Assembly: GCA_035448625.1 (NCBI GenBank)
Contig: DAOTJI010000079.1
Span: forward strand, 1-12,653
Direction of reading: 5' to 3'
From: UBA8904 sp035448625
GTDB taxonomy: Bacteria > Desulfobacterota > Syntrophia > Syntrophales > Smithellaceae
DNA length: 12,653 nucleotides
Below are positions 1 through 6,189 of this stretch, piece by piece (the stretch's first letter is position 1; each line of letters starts with the position of its first letter). A program made the position numbers and the translations under genes. A model generated the notes under the pieces. It did no database searches and was not told the origin of the DNA. It was given only the letters and a program-made list of their open reading frames with translations.

Positions 1-632
1 GGATTGACGTCCATGACCGCCTTGAAGCTTTCCGCCGCGCCTTTCCAGTCCTCCTGTTTTGCCAGTTTGGTTCCCTGCTGGTACATGGACCTGGTGCCTT
101 CGGACAGGGAGCGCCTGAGCCGGTTGCCCGTGTCTTCATAGTTCGGGAAAATGGCGTTGACCTGCTTCAGCTTGTCGATGGCCGCCAGCCAGTCTTCCTT
201 CTGCATATCGGCTTCCGCCTGCTGATACAGATTTTTCAGATTGCCCTTCAGGTTGTTGACCTGCCCGTTGACCGTTGCGGCAAAAGACTTGATTTCCGGG
301 TTGTTCGGATCCAGTTTCAGGATTTCATCGGCTTCTTTGGACAGCCGCTCCAACGCCATAAAATTTTGTCCCGCTGACGCATGGGACTGTTTGGCCCTCG
401 CCAGCCGGGTCTTGGCCACTTCCTGCTTGGCCCGGCTCAGCTCGTTTTTGAATTCGGGGTTGTCCGGTTCCTCGCTGACCGCCTTTTCAAAATAAATCAT
501 TGCTTCATCCCAGCGGTTTTGCTTGGCAAACTCCTGTCCCTGCTTGAGGCTTTCGTTCGTCCCCACGCAGGCCGCCATGATCAACAGGACCACCACGGAA
601 GCAATCGCCATGTATGCTTTTGTGCTTTTCAT
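1..632 (-). CDS. TPR-repeat lipoprotein, C-terminus beyond the window
   Basis: The visible part is 210 codons, starting at 632 with a strong GGGGAGG site 5 nt upstream, and continues past the left edge. The N-terminus has Lys residues, a hydrophobic stretch (about residues 8-21) and a lipobox-like LIMAAC ending at Cys22, so it is probably a lipoprotein anchored by that Cys. The -3 position is Met rather than Leu, a slightly atypical lipobox. At least three TPR-like helical pairs follow, with the pattern of a short helix, NRWDEA/EDWLAA/EDWKGA, a second helix and DPNNP-type turns (about residues 27-65, 135-170 and 180-208). TPRs are protein-interaction scaffolds, so an assembly role in the envelope is inferred. 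The gene lies 39 bp downstream of the FlgT-like gene, probably in one transcript. Some bacterial secretins carry similar N-terminal TPRs; the missing C-terminus prevents a decision. Confidence 0.85.
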   Translation of the reverse strand, partial: MKSTKAYMAIASVVVLLIMAACVGTNESLKQGQEFAKQNRWDEAMIYFEKAVSEEPDNPEFKNELSRAKQEVAKTRLARAKQSHASAGQNFMALERLSKEADEILKLDPNNPEIKSFAATVNGQVNNLKGNLKNLYQQAEADMQKEDWLAAIDKLKQVNAIFPNYEDTGNRLRRSLSEGTRSMYQQGTKLAKQEDWKGAAESFKAVMDVN

Positions 633-671
633 TCAATCCTCCCCACTCAAAAGTTTCCGAATATCCGATCC

Positions 672-1763
672 TTAAGGCAATAAAACCGCCTCAACTCTGT
701 TTTGGCTTCTGCTCTTGATTTTCATTTTGCGTTTGTTGACGGTAATTTTTCTGAGATCACGGGCCACGTCCTGTGCGTTGCCTTCCACTTCCAGGTCAAA
801 TTCCGCTTTGCCTCCGGCGTAAAAGCGCTCGTTAACTTCCTTGAGGCCCTTGATTTCTTCTCCCAGCTCGGCCTTGAGATCGTCCAGCGTGTCTTCGTCC
901 AGGCCCGTGACGATCAGCTTGATCGTGGCGGTGTTGGCCAGTTCCTTGGACCAGTTTTCCAATACATCGTCCACCAGTCTTGTGATCAGTTTGGAGGAGG
1001 TTTCTTCCGTCAGGGCTTTGTATTCCCCCTTCATTTTGTTGTCGGACTTGGTTTCACTGGCGGTGGTGATGATTTCCCCTGTGTCCCCGTTGATCACCTT
1101 GCCGGTGACGACCACCGTGTTCTTGTTCATCTCGATGTTGTAGATGGTGGAGGACTTGCTGTCGGCGCTGACGGTTCCGACGATGATCACCTCCGCGCCG
1201 TAGTGCTGCGCCATCCCTCGAATGTCTTTGGCTTCGGAAGCGTCCTTCAGGCGTTCATATTCTCTGTTTTTGCTGGAAACATCCGCGTCTACCAGTTTAA
1301 AGTTATGCCGGATCAGATAGTTGGCCATAACCGCTTCGGCCACGGGGTCCTTGAACACCAGCATGACCCGGGGTTTTGATTTGCGCGCCATGATCAAATT
1401 GATGGCCATCATCCGGTCGCGCAGTTTTCCGACGCTGACATCCGCCTCGATGACCACCTCGCAGTCCGTTCCGGACTTCTTTTCGGACAGGACTTTATAG
1501 GTGTTGATGAAGCCCTTGGATTCCGAAAGAATGCGGTCCATCTTCACCTGAAAATTTTCCACGTTGGTGGTGCTGGTAATCATCACGCCGGTTGCCTGCT
1601 CCACGGCATTGCGTTGCGCTTCATCCAGGGCTCTGCTGCAGGCGATATCGATATTTCTCTGGTTGGCGGCCATGCCCTTGGCGGTGATTTTTTTCTGGGC
1701 ATGAGCCGGGAGGACCATAACAGCCAGGCACAGCATCACAAGAAAGAGGGTCCATTTTTTCAT
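672..1763 (-). CDS. Exported FlgT-like (flagellar assembly T / LPP20-type) envelope protein
   Basis: The protein has 363 residues. The signal peptide is clear: MKKW, a hydrophobic core to residue 18, then AHA (20-22) as the cleavage site. Residues 25-114 resemble the FlgT N-terminal domain: a helix with regular Ala/Arg spacing (SRALDEAQRNAVEQATGV), then beta strands ending in an ADVSVGKL-like edge. Residues 132-272 look like the TolB/CsgG/FlgT middle alpha/beta domain (PRVMLVF, an AEVIIVGT strand, and GEIITTASE). Residues 279-363 form a small beta-alpha-beta domain. The mature chain has only two Cys (42 and 101), which could form a disulfide. FlgT proteins shape the periplasmic H/T ring of some flagella, but no flagellar gene is visible here, so a general outer-membrane assembly role is equally possible. 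An in-frame ATG at 1772 lacks a ribosome binding site; the start at 1763 has AAGGA 8 nt upstream and gives the better signal peptide. Confidence 0.8.
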   Translation of the reverse strand: MKKWTLFLVMLCLAVMVLPAHAQKKITAKGMAANQRNIDIACSRALDEAQRNAVEQATGVMITSTTNVENFQVKMDRILSESKGFINTYKVLSEKKSGTDCEVVIEADVSVGKLRDRMMAINLIMARKSKPRVMLVFKDPVAEAVMANYLIRHNFKLVDADVSSKNREYERLKDASEAKDIRGMAQHYGAEVIIVGTVSADSKSSTIYNIEMNKNTVVVTGKVINGDTGEIITTASETKSDNKMKGEYKALTEETSSKLITRLVDDVLENWSKELANTATIKLIVTGLDEDTLDDLKAELGEEIKGLKEVNERFYAGGKAEFDLEVEGNAQDVARDLRKITVNKRKMKIKSRSQNRVEAVLLP

Positions 1764-1771
1764 GAAAGTCA

Positions 1772-1776
1772 TCCTT
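1772..1776 (-). promoter_or_regulatory. Ribosome binding site deciding the FlgT-like gene start
   Basis: AAGGA on the minus strand lies 8 nt upstream of the ATG at 1763. It overlaps the alternative ATG at 1772, which has no purine-rich site upstream. This favours the shorter protein by three residues. Confidence 0.6.
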
Positions 1777-1804
1777 GCGTTTATAAATTTTTGAAGTCAT
1801 TACG

Positions 1805-1837
1805 ATTATACATACTGAATTTGACCATGGGTGTCAA
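1805..1837 (-). promoter_or_regulatory. Candidate promoter for the FlgT-like/TPR lipoprotein genes
   Basis: On the minus strand there is a consensus TTGACA (1837-1832) and a consensus TATAAT (1810-1805). The 21-bp spacing is longer than the usual 16-18, so the two boxes may not work together; the -10 alone or with an activator is possible. Transcription would start near 1798 and give a leader of about 35 nt. The position between two same-strand genes suggests a separate unit for the downstream pair. Confidence 0.35.
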
Positions 1838-1838
1838 G

Positions 1839-1862
1839 TGGAATGCAGGCCATGGCATTCCA
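1839..1862 (-). other. Perfect inverted repeat next to the candidate -35 box
   Basis: TGGAATGC (1839-1846) and GCATTCCA (1855-1862) form a perfect 8-bp stem with an 8-nt loop. It lies just after the stop of the small exported protein gene and immediately upstream of the TTGACA of the next promoter. No T tract follows on the minus strand, so it is not a classical intrinsic terminator. It could be an operator or an mRNA 3'-end stabilising hairpin. Confidence 0.5.
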
Positions 1863-1871
1863 GGCCGGACG

Positions 1872-2459
1872 TCAGTTGCCCGGCCGGAATTCAATGATGA
1901 CGTTTCCCGGGTTTTCCCCGTTGTAGCTGTAGTTGTCGCACCGCTTCCAGACGCCGAGATCATACCAGAAGCCCAGTTTGTAGTCCTTGGTCTTGATGGT
2001 TTTCCCCGCTCCTTTCAGCGCCGTATAGTAGCAGTATTCTCCGTAGTCGTACGGCACCTTATCGGTGCTCTCTCCCCGACCCTTTTCGTTGACGAGCGTG
2101 CCGTTGTATTTTTTCATCAGCTTGGCCAGAACGCTTCCCAGGATGTTGTAATAGGTGTGCTCGGCGTTCAGATCTCCCGTGTTGAACTGTTTTTGCGCGT
2201 GCACGGATTTAACGATGCCGCCTTTGGACCGGCAGATGATTTTAAAACCGTCGATATAGCCTTCATGCGCGTAGCCGTAGCCGTCTTCACTGCCCGATTT
2301 CAGGAAATCTTCGGGAATAGCCGAGGCCGGCCCGTCCGGATACACTTTGAGGATGAAATCAACGATTTTTTCATAGGCGAAGACCGGTTTCCCAAACGCC
2401 TGGGAACCGAGCAGGATTCCCAGCGCCGCCACGATCACCCAGAATCTTTTGTATTTCAT
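1872..2459 (-). CDS. Small exported Tyr-rich protein of unknown function
   Basis: I do not recognise the family of this 195-residue protein. The N-terminus MKYKRFW followed by a hydrophobic core (residues 7-20) is a signal peptide; cleavage is likely after Gly23 or after Ala28 (VFA). The mature part is rich in Tyr, Gly and Lys, with a GYGYAHEGYIDG stretch near 60-71, and has three Cys (76, 143, 174). The odd number allows one disulfide and one free Cys. No lipobox or transmembrane helix is seen after the signal, so a periplasmic or secreted location is inferred. GAGGG lies 7 nt before the ATG and supports the start. The gene has its own good promoter and is followed after 108 bp by the FlgT-like gene on the same strand. 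Confidence 0.75.
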   Translation of the reverse strand: MKYKRFWVIVAALGILLGSQAFGKPVFAYEKIVDFILKVYPDGPASAIPEDFLKSGSEDGYGYAHEGYIDGFKIICRSKGGIVKSVHAQKQFNTGDLNAEHTYYNILGSVLAKLMKKYNGTLVNEKGRGESTDKVPYDYGEYCYYTALKGAGKTIKTKDYKLGFWYDLGVWKRCDNYSYNGENPGNVIIEFRPGN

Positions 2460-2500
2460 TGTTTTTCCCTCATTTCTCCCTTTTCGGGATTCGGTATGAT

Positions 2501-2529
2501 TTTGTAAAACCAGCGCCTTTATAAGTCAA
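2501..2529 (-). promoter_or_regulatory. Sigma70-type promoter for the small exported protein
   Basis: On the minus strand TTGACT (2529-2524) and TACAAA (2506-2501) are separated by exactly 17 bp. Five of six and four of six positions match consensus. The predicted start near 2494 gives a leader of about 35 nt before the ATG at 2459. Confidence 0.6.
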
Positions 2530-2607
2530 GCCAAAACTTGAGATCCGGCCGATGAGAAGCGTCAGGAAGAAAGACCTTCACCGGAACGGATTTCGGAAAA
2601 AACGATG

Positions 2608-2621
2608 AACATTCGAATGTT
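2608..2621. promoter_or_regulatory. Perfect 14-bp palindrome, candidate activator operator
   Basis: AACATTCGAATGTT is a perfect palindrome in the divergent spacer. Its centre lies about 60 bp upstream of the predicted transcription start of the PilT-like gene (near 2675), a distance typical of class I activator sites. An outer inverted pair, CGGAAAA (2594-2600) and TTTTCCG (2632-2638), surrounds it. I do not recognise the motif as that of a named regulator. Confidence 0.45.
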
Positions 2622-2639
2622 TTTCGGCCTCTTTTCCGC

Positions 2640-2668
2640 TTGACGGGGGCGGGCTTTTCTTCTATGAT
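2640..2668 (+). promoter_or_regulatory. Sigma70-type promoter for the PilT-like gene
   Basis: TTGACG (2640-2645) and TATGAT (2663-2668) are separated by 17 bp, and each matches consensus at five of six positions. Transcription would begin near 2675, giving a leader of about 70 nt that contains the nested hairpin at 2681-2729. Confidence 0.65.
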
Positions 2669-2680
2669 TTGCTTCAATTA

Positions 2681-2729
2681 AACGTCCGGGTCCGGGAAAG
2701 CGGTGCCGCTTCTGCCGGAAACGGACGTT
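2681..2729 (+). promoter_or_regulatory. Nested hairpin in the PilT-like mRNA leader
   Basis: Three stems nest on one axis. The outer stem is AACGTCCG (2681-2688) with CGGACGTT (2722-2729). The middle stem is TCCGG (2691-2695) with CCGGA (2715-2719). The inner stem is AAGCG (2698-2702) with CGCTT (2707-2711), closed by a GTGC loop. That is 18 perfect pairs in 49 nt with small internal loops. The structure starts within a few nt of the predicted 5' end and stops 16 nt before the ATG, leaving the AAAGG site free. There is no T tract, so it is not a simple terminator. mRNA stabilisation or regulatory-protein binding is inferred. Confidence 0.5.
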
Positions 2730-2745
2730 CGGAATAAAGGTCTGG

Positions 2746-4014
2746 ATGTCTATGGACAAACGCTTTAACGATTTGATTCTTGCAGCCATCAAGCAGAGAA
2801 TTTCGGATCTTCACATCACCGGGGGATATCCGCTGATCTTCCGGCGGGACGGCGTGATTCATTCCGATAAAAACGTGAAATGGACGCATACGGAAATCGA
2901 CAGGATGGTCAAGGAAATGCTGACCGACCGCCAGCTCTTCACCCTGCAAAAAAGATGGTCCGTCGATTTTGCGATGTCGCTGCAGGAAGTGCGGATCAGG
3001 ATCAACGCATTCTATACCACGCGGGGGTTGAGTCTGGCCATCCGCCTGCTGCCCGAAACGATTCCGGACGTGACCATGCTGAACCTTCACCCCTCCCTCA
3101 ACCAGATTCGAGATCTCCGCGCAGGGCTGGTGCTGGTTTGCGGAAGTACGGGATCGGGCAAATCCACCACGATCGCGGCGATCATTGAAGAGATCAACCG
3201 CACCCGGGCGGTGCATGTCATCACGATAGAAGATCCGATTGAATACCGGTTCAAGCCCAAGAAAGCGTTTATCGAGCAGCGGGAGGTGGGCATTCACGTG
3301 CCGTCTTTCAATCAGGGCCTGTTGGATTCCCTGCGGGAAAATCCGGACATCATTTTCGTCGGAGAGATGCGGGACCCGGATACCATCCGGACGGCACTCA
3401 CGGCGGCCGAGTCCGGTCATCTGGTTTTCGGAACCCTGCATGCCACAGACGCGGAAGACGCCATTTACCGGATCAACAACTGCGTATCCGGTGAGGGCCA
3501 GGAAATCATCCGCTATCAGTTTGCCTCCGCATTTTCCTGGTTGATCGTCCAGCAGCTGGTTCATATTGAGAAAGCGGGCTTCCGCGTACCGGTCCTGTCC
3601 ATTCTCCGGGGTTCATCATCCGTCCGGAGCAGCATCCGTGAAAACAAGCTGACCCAGCTGGAGACGATCATGCACACCAGCCGGAATGAAGGCATGTTCA
3701 CGATGGAACTTTACCGCAAGGAGTTTATCGACCGCCTTCCTTCCTTCAATCATCCCTACAAGAGTTTCGGCATGGGAGCGGATTCGTCCAAGGAAAAGGA
3801 TTACGTCTCATCGCTCATCGATCCCAATGCCGTCCAGAACGTCGTTTACACCGCCAATCTTGACGATGCTCTGATCAAACCGAAGGATAAAAAAGATGAA
3901 GATTGGCAGCAGTATGTCGTTCTGGAAGACCATGATGTCGATCTGAAAGATATTTTCGAGCAGTACGATCAATCCGACAACCGGTTCATTTCCAACGGCT
4001 CAAAAGGCAAATAG
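2746..4014 (+). CDS. PilT/PilU-like type IV pilus retraction ATPase with C-terminal extension
   Basis: This 422-residue protein is a secretion-type AAA-like ATPase of the PilT branch. In order it shows an N-terminal PAS-like domain (SDLHITGGYP at 20-29), Walker A GSTGSGKST (133-141), an Asp box IEDPIE (161-166), Walker B IIFVGEMRD (202-210, with Glu207) and a His box SGHLVFGTLHA (223-233). A degenerate form of the PilT AIRNLIRE motif (VRSSIREN, 293-300) follows, then GMFTM (316-320). Such hexamers hydrolyse ATP at the inner membrane to depolymerise pili. PilT is usually about 345 residues; here about 80 extra charged, Asp/Lys-rich residues follow position 340, more like PilU. No other pilus gene is visible. 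The start has AAAGG 5 nt upstream; an ATG two codons later is the alternative. Confidence 0.9.
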   Translation: MSMDKRFNDLILAAIKQRISDLHITGGYPLIFRRDGVIHSDKNVKWTHTEIDRMVKEMLTDRQLFTLQKRWSVDFAMSLQEVRIRINAFYTTRGLSLAIRLLPETIPDVTMLNLHPSLNQIRDLRAGLVLVCGSTGSGKSTTIAAIIEEINRTRAVHVITIEDPIEYRFKPKKAFIEQREVGIHVPSFNQGLLDSLRENPDIIFVGEMRDPDTIRTALTAAESGHLVFGTLHATDAEDAIYRINNCVSGEGQEIIRYQFASAFSWLIVQQLVHIEKAGFRVPVLSILRGSSSVRSSIRENKLTQLETIMHTSRNEGMFTMELYRKEFIDRLPSFNHPYKSFGMGADSSKEKDYVSSLIDPNAVQNVVYTANLDDALIKPKDKKDEDWQQYVVLEDHDVDLKDIFEQYDQSDNRFISNGSKGK

Positions 4015-4032
4015 GGTAAGATCCTCAGGGAT

Positions 4033-4058
4033 GCAGGCGCTTTTCGATCCTCGCCTGC
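4033..4058 (+). terminator. Hairpin after the PilT-like gene, weak terminator candidate
   Basis: GCAGGCG (4033-4039) and CGCCTGC (4052-4058) form a perfect 7-bp GC-rich stem with a 12-nt loop, 18 bp after the stop codon. No T run follows, so termination would need Rho, or the hairpin may only protect the mRNA 3' end. Confidence 0.35.
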
Positions 4059-4080
4059 CGGACTGCTCTGAAGATAAGCC

Positions 4081-4110
4081 TTGACCGGAAAGGGTCAAAA
4101 TAGTAATGAT
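4081..4110 (+). promoter_or_regulatory. Weak promoter candidate overlapping an inverted repeat upstream of the CoA-transferase genes
   Basis: TTGACC (4081-4086) is followed 18 bp later by AATGAT (4105-4110), a 5/6 and 4/6 match. The same TTGACC pairs with GGTCAA (4093-4098) across 6 nt, so an operator could overlap the -35 box. The stretch 4096-4155 is clearly more AT-rich than its surroundings, as expected of a promoter region. The leader would be about 50 nt. Confidence 0.35.
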
Positions 4111-4169
4111 ATTAAGGTTTAAATATGTGAGGGAACACATTGGGTTAATACTTTTAGGAGGATAGAGAG

Positions 4170-5261
4170 ATGGCAAAATATCTCTACAACGAGGAGGCCG
4201 TCGCGAATCTGAAACTCGGCGATACATCCGTTCTGGATCGCCTGGTTGATTTTGAATCAGCGCGCGCGGCGCATTTAAACAAAGAACATGCCAAGAAGGA
4301 CAAGCGGATGCCGCTTGACGAGGCGATCGCAACCTTCGTGAAGGACGGGGACATCATTACCGACGGCGGTTTTTCGTACGTACGGACGGCGCACCAGGCT
4401 TTTTACGAAATCATCCGTCAGAAAAAAAAGAACCTGCAGATGATCGGCGCACCCAACACCAATCAGAGTTTTTTCATCACCTACGGACTGGTGACCCATT
4501 CCCACAGCTCCTATACGGGGGCGGAAATGCGCGGGATCGACAAGGTTTATGACCGGGCGCTCAAAGCCGGCAAGATCACGATTTTATCCGAGTGGAGCCA
4601 CGGCGGCGTGGCCCAGGGGTTCAAGGCGGCGCAACTGGGCGTTCCGGGATTTTTCAGCAAGCAGATGCTGGGCAGCGACCTGGTTCGCTACAACCCTTAT
4701 CTCAAGGTGGTGCAGCATCCCCTGAAGGCCGAGAAGGATCCGGCGGTGTTTGTTCCGGCCCTGTATCCCGATCTGGCGATCATCCACTGCCATGCGGCGG
4801 ACAAGTACGGCAACGCCTACATTTACGGACCCGCCGTGAACGACCTGGCGGTGGCGGCCGCGGCGCGCAAGCTGATCATTACCGCGGAGGAAATCGTTCC
4901 CGAAAACGACATTCGCTACAACAAGCAGGGGCAGATCATCCCGTTCTTTTACGCGGACGCCGTGGTCGAAATGCCCTTCGGCGCGCTTCCCGGCAGCATG
5001 CCCGGCTGCTATTACTGGCCCAGGCAGTGGTGGGAAAAGTGCATGCGCTTCGGCGGTTCGTCCGAGGAAAACAATCTGGCCTTCTGCAACGAGTGGATCC
5101 TGGGGACCAAAAATCAGTACGAGTTCATCGAAAAGCTCGGGGGCGCCCGGTGGATCGCCGAGGCCCGCCGACAAACGAAAGCCGCCGAAGGCGACAATGA
5201 AGACATCGATTTCTCGTACGATGAATACACGCTGACCCACGACCCGGGCCGCTACTATTAA
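4170..5261 (+). CDS. Family I CoA-transferase, subunit A (glutaconate CoA-transferase alpha-like)
   Basis: This 363-residue protein resembles GctA, the alpha subunit of glutaconate CoA-transferase, which with the beta subunit moves CoA between an acyl-CoA and a free acid. The family core begins at MPLDEAIATFVKDGD (47-61), with DGGF (65-68) in the expected oxyanion-hole region. It continues through APNTNQS (94-100), a SEWSHGG segment (140-146) and DLAIIHCHAADKYGNA (201-216). About 45 residues precede the core, making it longer than GctA proteins of around 320. There is no signal peptide, so it is cytoplasmic. AGGAGG lies 8 nt before the ATG, and the beta subunit follows after 13 bp. The substrate cannot be read from sequence: glutaconate, other dicarboxylates or acyl acids of anaerobic degradation are possible. 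IpdA-type hydrolases share this fold, but the partner keeps a transferase Glu. Confidence 0.87.
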   Translation: MAKYLYNEEAVANLKLGDTSVLDRLVDFESARAAHLNKEHAKKDKRMPLDEAIATFVKDGDIITDGGFSYVRTAHQAFYEIIRQKKKNLQMIGAPNTNQSFFITYGLVTHSHSSYTGAEMRGIDKVYDRALKAGKITILSEWSHGGVAQGFKAAQLGVPGFFSKQMLGSDLVRYNPYLKVVQHPLKAEKDPAVFVPALYPDLAIIHCHAADKYGNAYIYGPAVNDLAVAAAARKLIITAEEIVPENDIRYNKQGQIIPFFYADAVVEMPFGALPGSMPGCYYWPRQWWEKCMRFGGSSEENNLAFCNEWILGTKNQYEFIEKLGGARWIAEARRQTKAAEGDNEDIDFSYDEYTLTHDPGRYY

Positions 5262-5274
5262 GAAGGAGGAAATT

Positions 5275-6063
5275 ATGCGAGACGTAAACGCACCGGCCAA
5301 TCCGCTGGAGACATTGGCCTATATTATCGCGCAGCAGATCGAAGACCATTCGATTGTTTATATCGGCACGGGAATTCCCATGGTGGCGGGAATCCTGGCT
5401 AAGAAGACCCACGCCCCCAATATCACGCTGGTGTATGAATCCGGCGGGCAGGACCCGATCGAGGGCGACATGCCCTGGTCGGTCGGCTGTCCGATGACCT
5501 GGCGCAAGTCGCCCACCATCATGGAAATGTCCTATTCGTTTGCGCAGTGCTACAACGGCTATGTGGACATCGGGTTTCTGGGATTCGCCCAGGTGGATAT
5601 GTACGGCAACGTGAACACCCACATGATCGGCAAGGATTACCATCACCCCAAGGTTCGCCTGACCGGCAGCGGCGGGAACAACGATCTGTCGTCGCTCACC
5701 GAAAAAATGGTTCTGGTCGGGCTTCAGACCCCTGACAAGTTCCCGGAGAAGGTTGATTTCATCACCTCCGTGGGATATCTGACTGGTGGAGACTCCCGAA
5801 AGGAAGCCGGTCTCATCGGCAACGGCCCCGCCGCGGTCATCAGCCCCTGGGGCGTGTATGACTTTCATCCGGTCAGCAAACGCATGCGGGTCAAATCCCT
5901 GACGCCCGGCGTCAACTTCGAACTTGCCCAGCAGCTCACCGGTTTTGAGCTTCTCAAGCCGGAGGGAGCCATTCCCGAAACCCAGTTGATTACGCCCGAA
6001 TGCCTCAGGGTCATTCGCACCGAAGTGGATCCGCGGGGCGTGTTTACCACCATGCCGAGCTAG
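5275..6063 (+). CDS. Family I CoA-transferase, subunit B (glutaconate CoA-transferase beta-like)
   Basis: This 262-residue protein matches GctB in length and layout. YIGTGIPMVAGILAKKTHAPN (29-49) leads to YESGGQ (54-59), whose Glu55 matches the catalytic Glu of glutaconate CoA-transferase (Glu54 in Acidaminococcus) that forms the enzyme-CoA thioester. Later family features are DIGFLGFAQVDMYGNVN (98-114) and the GSGGNNDL segment (131-138). Keeping this Glu argues for a real transferase and against an IpdB-type ring hydrolase. The start follows a near-perfect AAGGAGGA site by 4 nt. The gene is 13 bp after subunit A and is closed by a strong terminator 55 bp downstream, so the pair is one two-gene unit that probably makes a cytoplasmic heteromer. 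Confidence 0.88.
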   Translation: MRDVNAPANPLETLAYIIAQQIEDHSIVYIGTGIPMVAGILAKKTHAPNITLVYESGGQDPIEGDMPWSVGCPMTWRKSPTIMEMSYSFAQCYNGYVDIGFLGFAQVDMYGNVNTHMIGKDYHHPKVRLTGSGGNNDLSSLTEKMVLVGLQTPDKFPEKVDFITSVGYLTGGDSRKEAGLIGNGPAAVISPWGVYDFHPVSKRMRVKSLTPGVNFELAQQLTGFELLKPEGAIPETQLITPECLRVIRTEVDPRGVFTTMPS

Positions 6064-6118
6064 CGGCGGACGGGATAAACCGGCCGGAACAGAAAATAAT
6101 GCCGCAACCGGCAAAGAG

Positions 6119-6154
6119 ATCGCGGGCCCCGTATGGAAAGGGCCCGCGATTTTT
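6119..6154 (+). terminator. Strong intrinsic terminator after the CoA-transferase pair
   Basis: ATCGCGGGCCC (6119-6129) and GGGCCCGCGAT (6140-6150) form a perfect 11-bp stem with a 10-nt loop, followed by five T (6150-6154). This is a textbook Rho-independent terminator on the plus strand. It sits only 35 bp before the next same-strand gene, with no space for a normal promoter after it. Confidence 0.85.
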
Positions 6155-6189
6155 CATGGCCCGCAACGCCGAACGAAGGAGATGACAAA

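Noticed and set aside
2674..3564. 296-codon open frame on the minus strand opposite the PilT-like gene
   Set aside because: It lies opposite a gene with intact ATPase motifs, has no recognisable domain and shows the Arg/His/Pro-rich composition of an antisense shadow.
4126..4139. CRP/FNR-like site (TGTG and CACA in symmetry)
   Set aside because: The spacing between half-sites is 6 rather than the 8 of the CRP core, and it lies downstream of the candidate promoter.
5125..6114. 329-codon minus-strand open frame opposite the CoA-transferase subunit B
   Set aside because: The plus-strand gene has family motifs and a strong ribosome binding site; the antisense frame has neither.
6133..6189. Upstream start for the VOC gene at 6133
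   Set aside because: That ATG lies in the loop of the terminator hairpin and has no ribosome binding site; the start at 6190 has AAGGAG at 8 nt and begins with the family motif.
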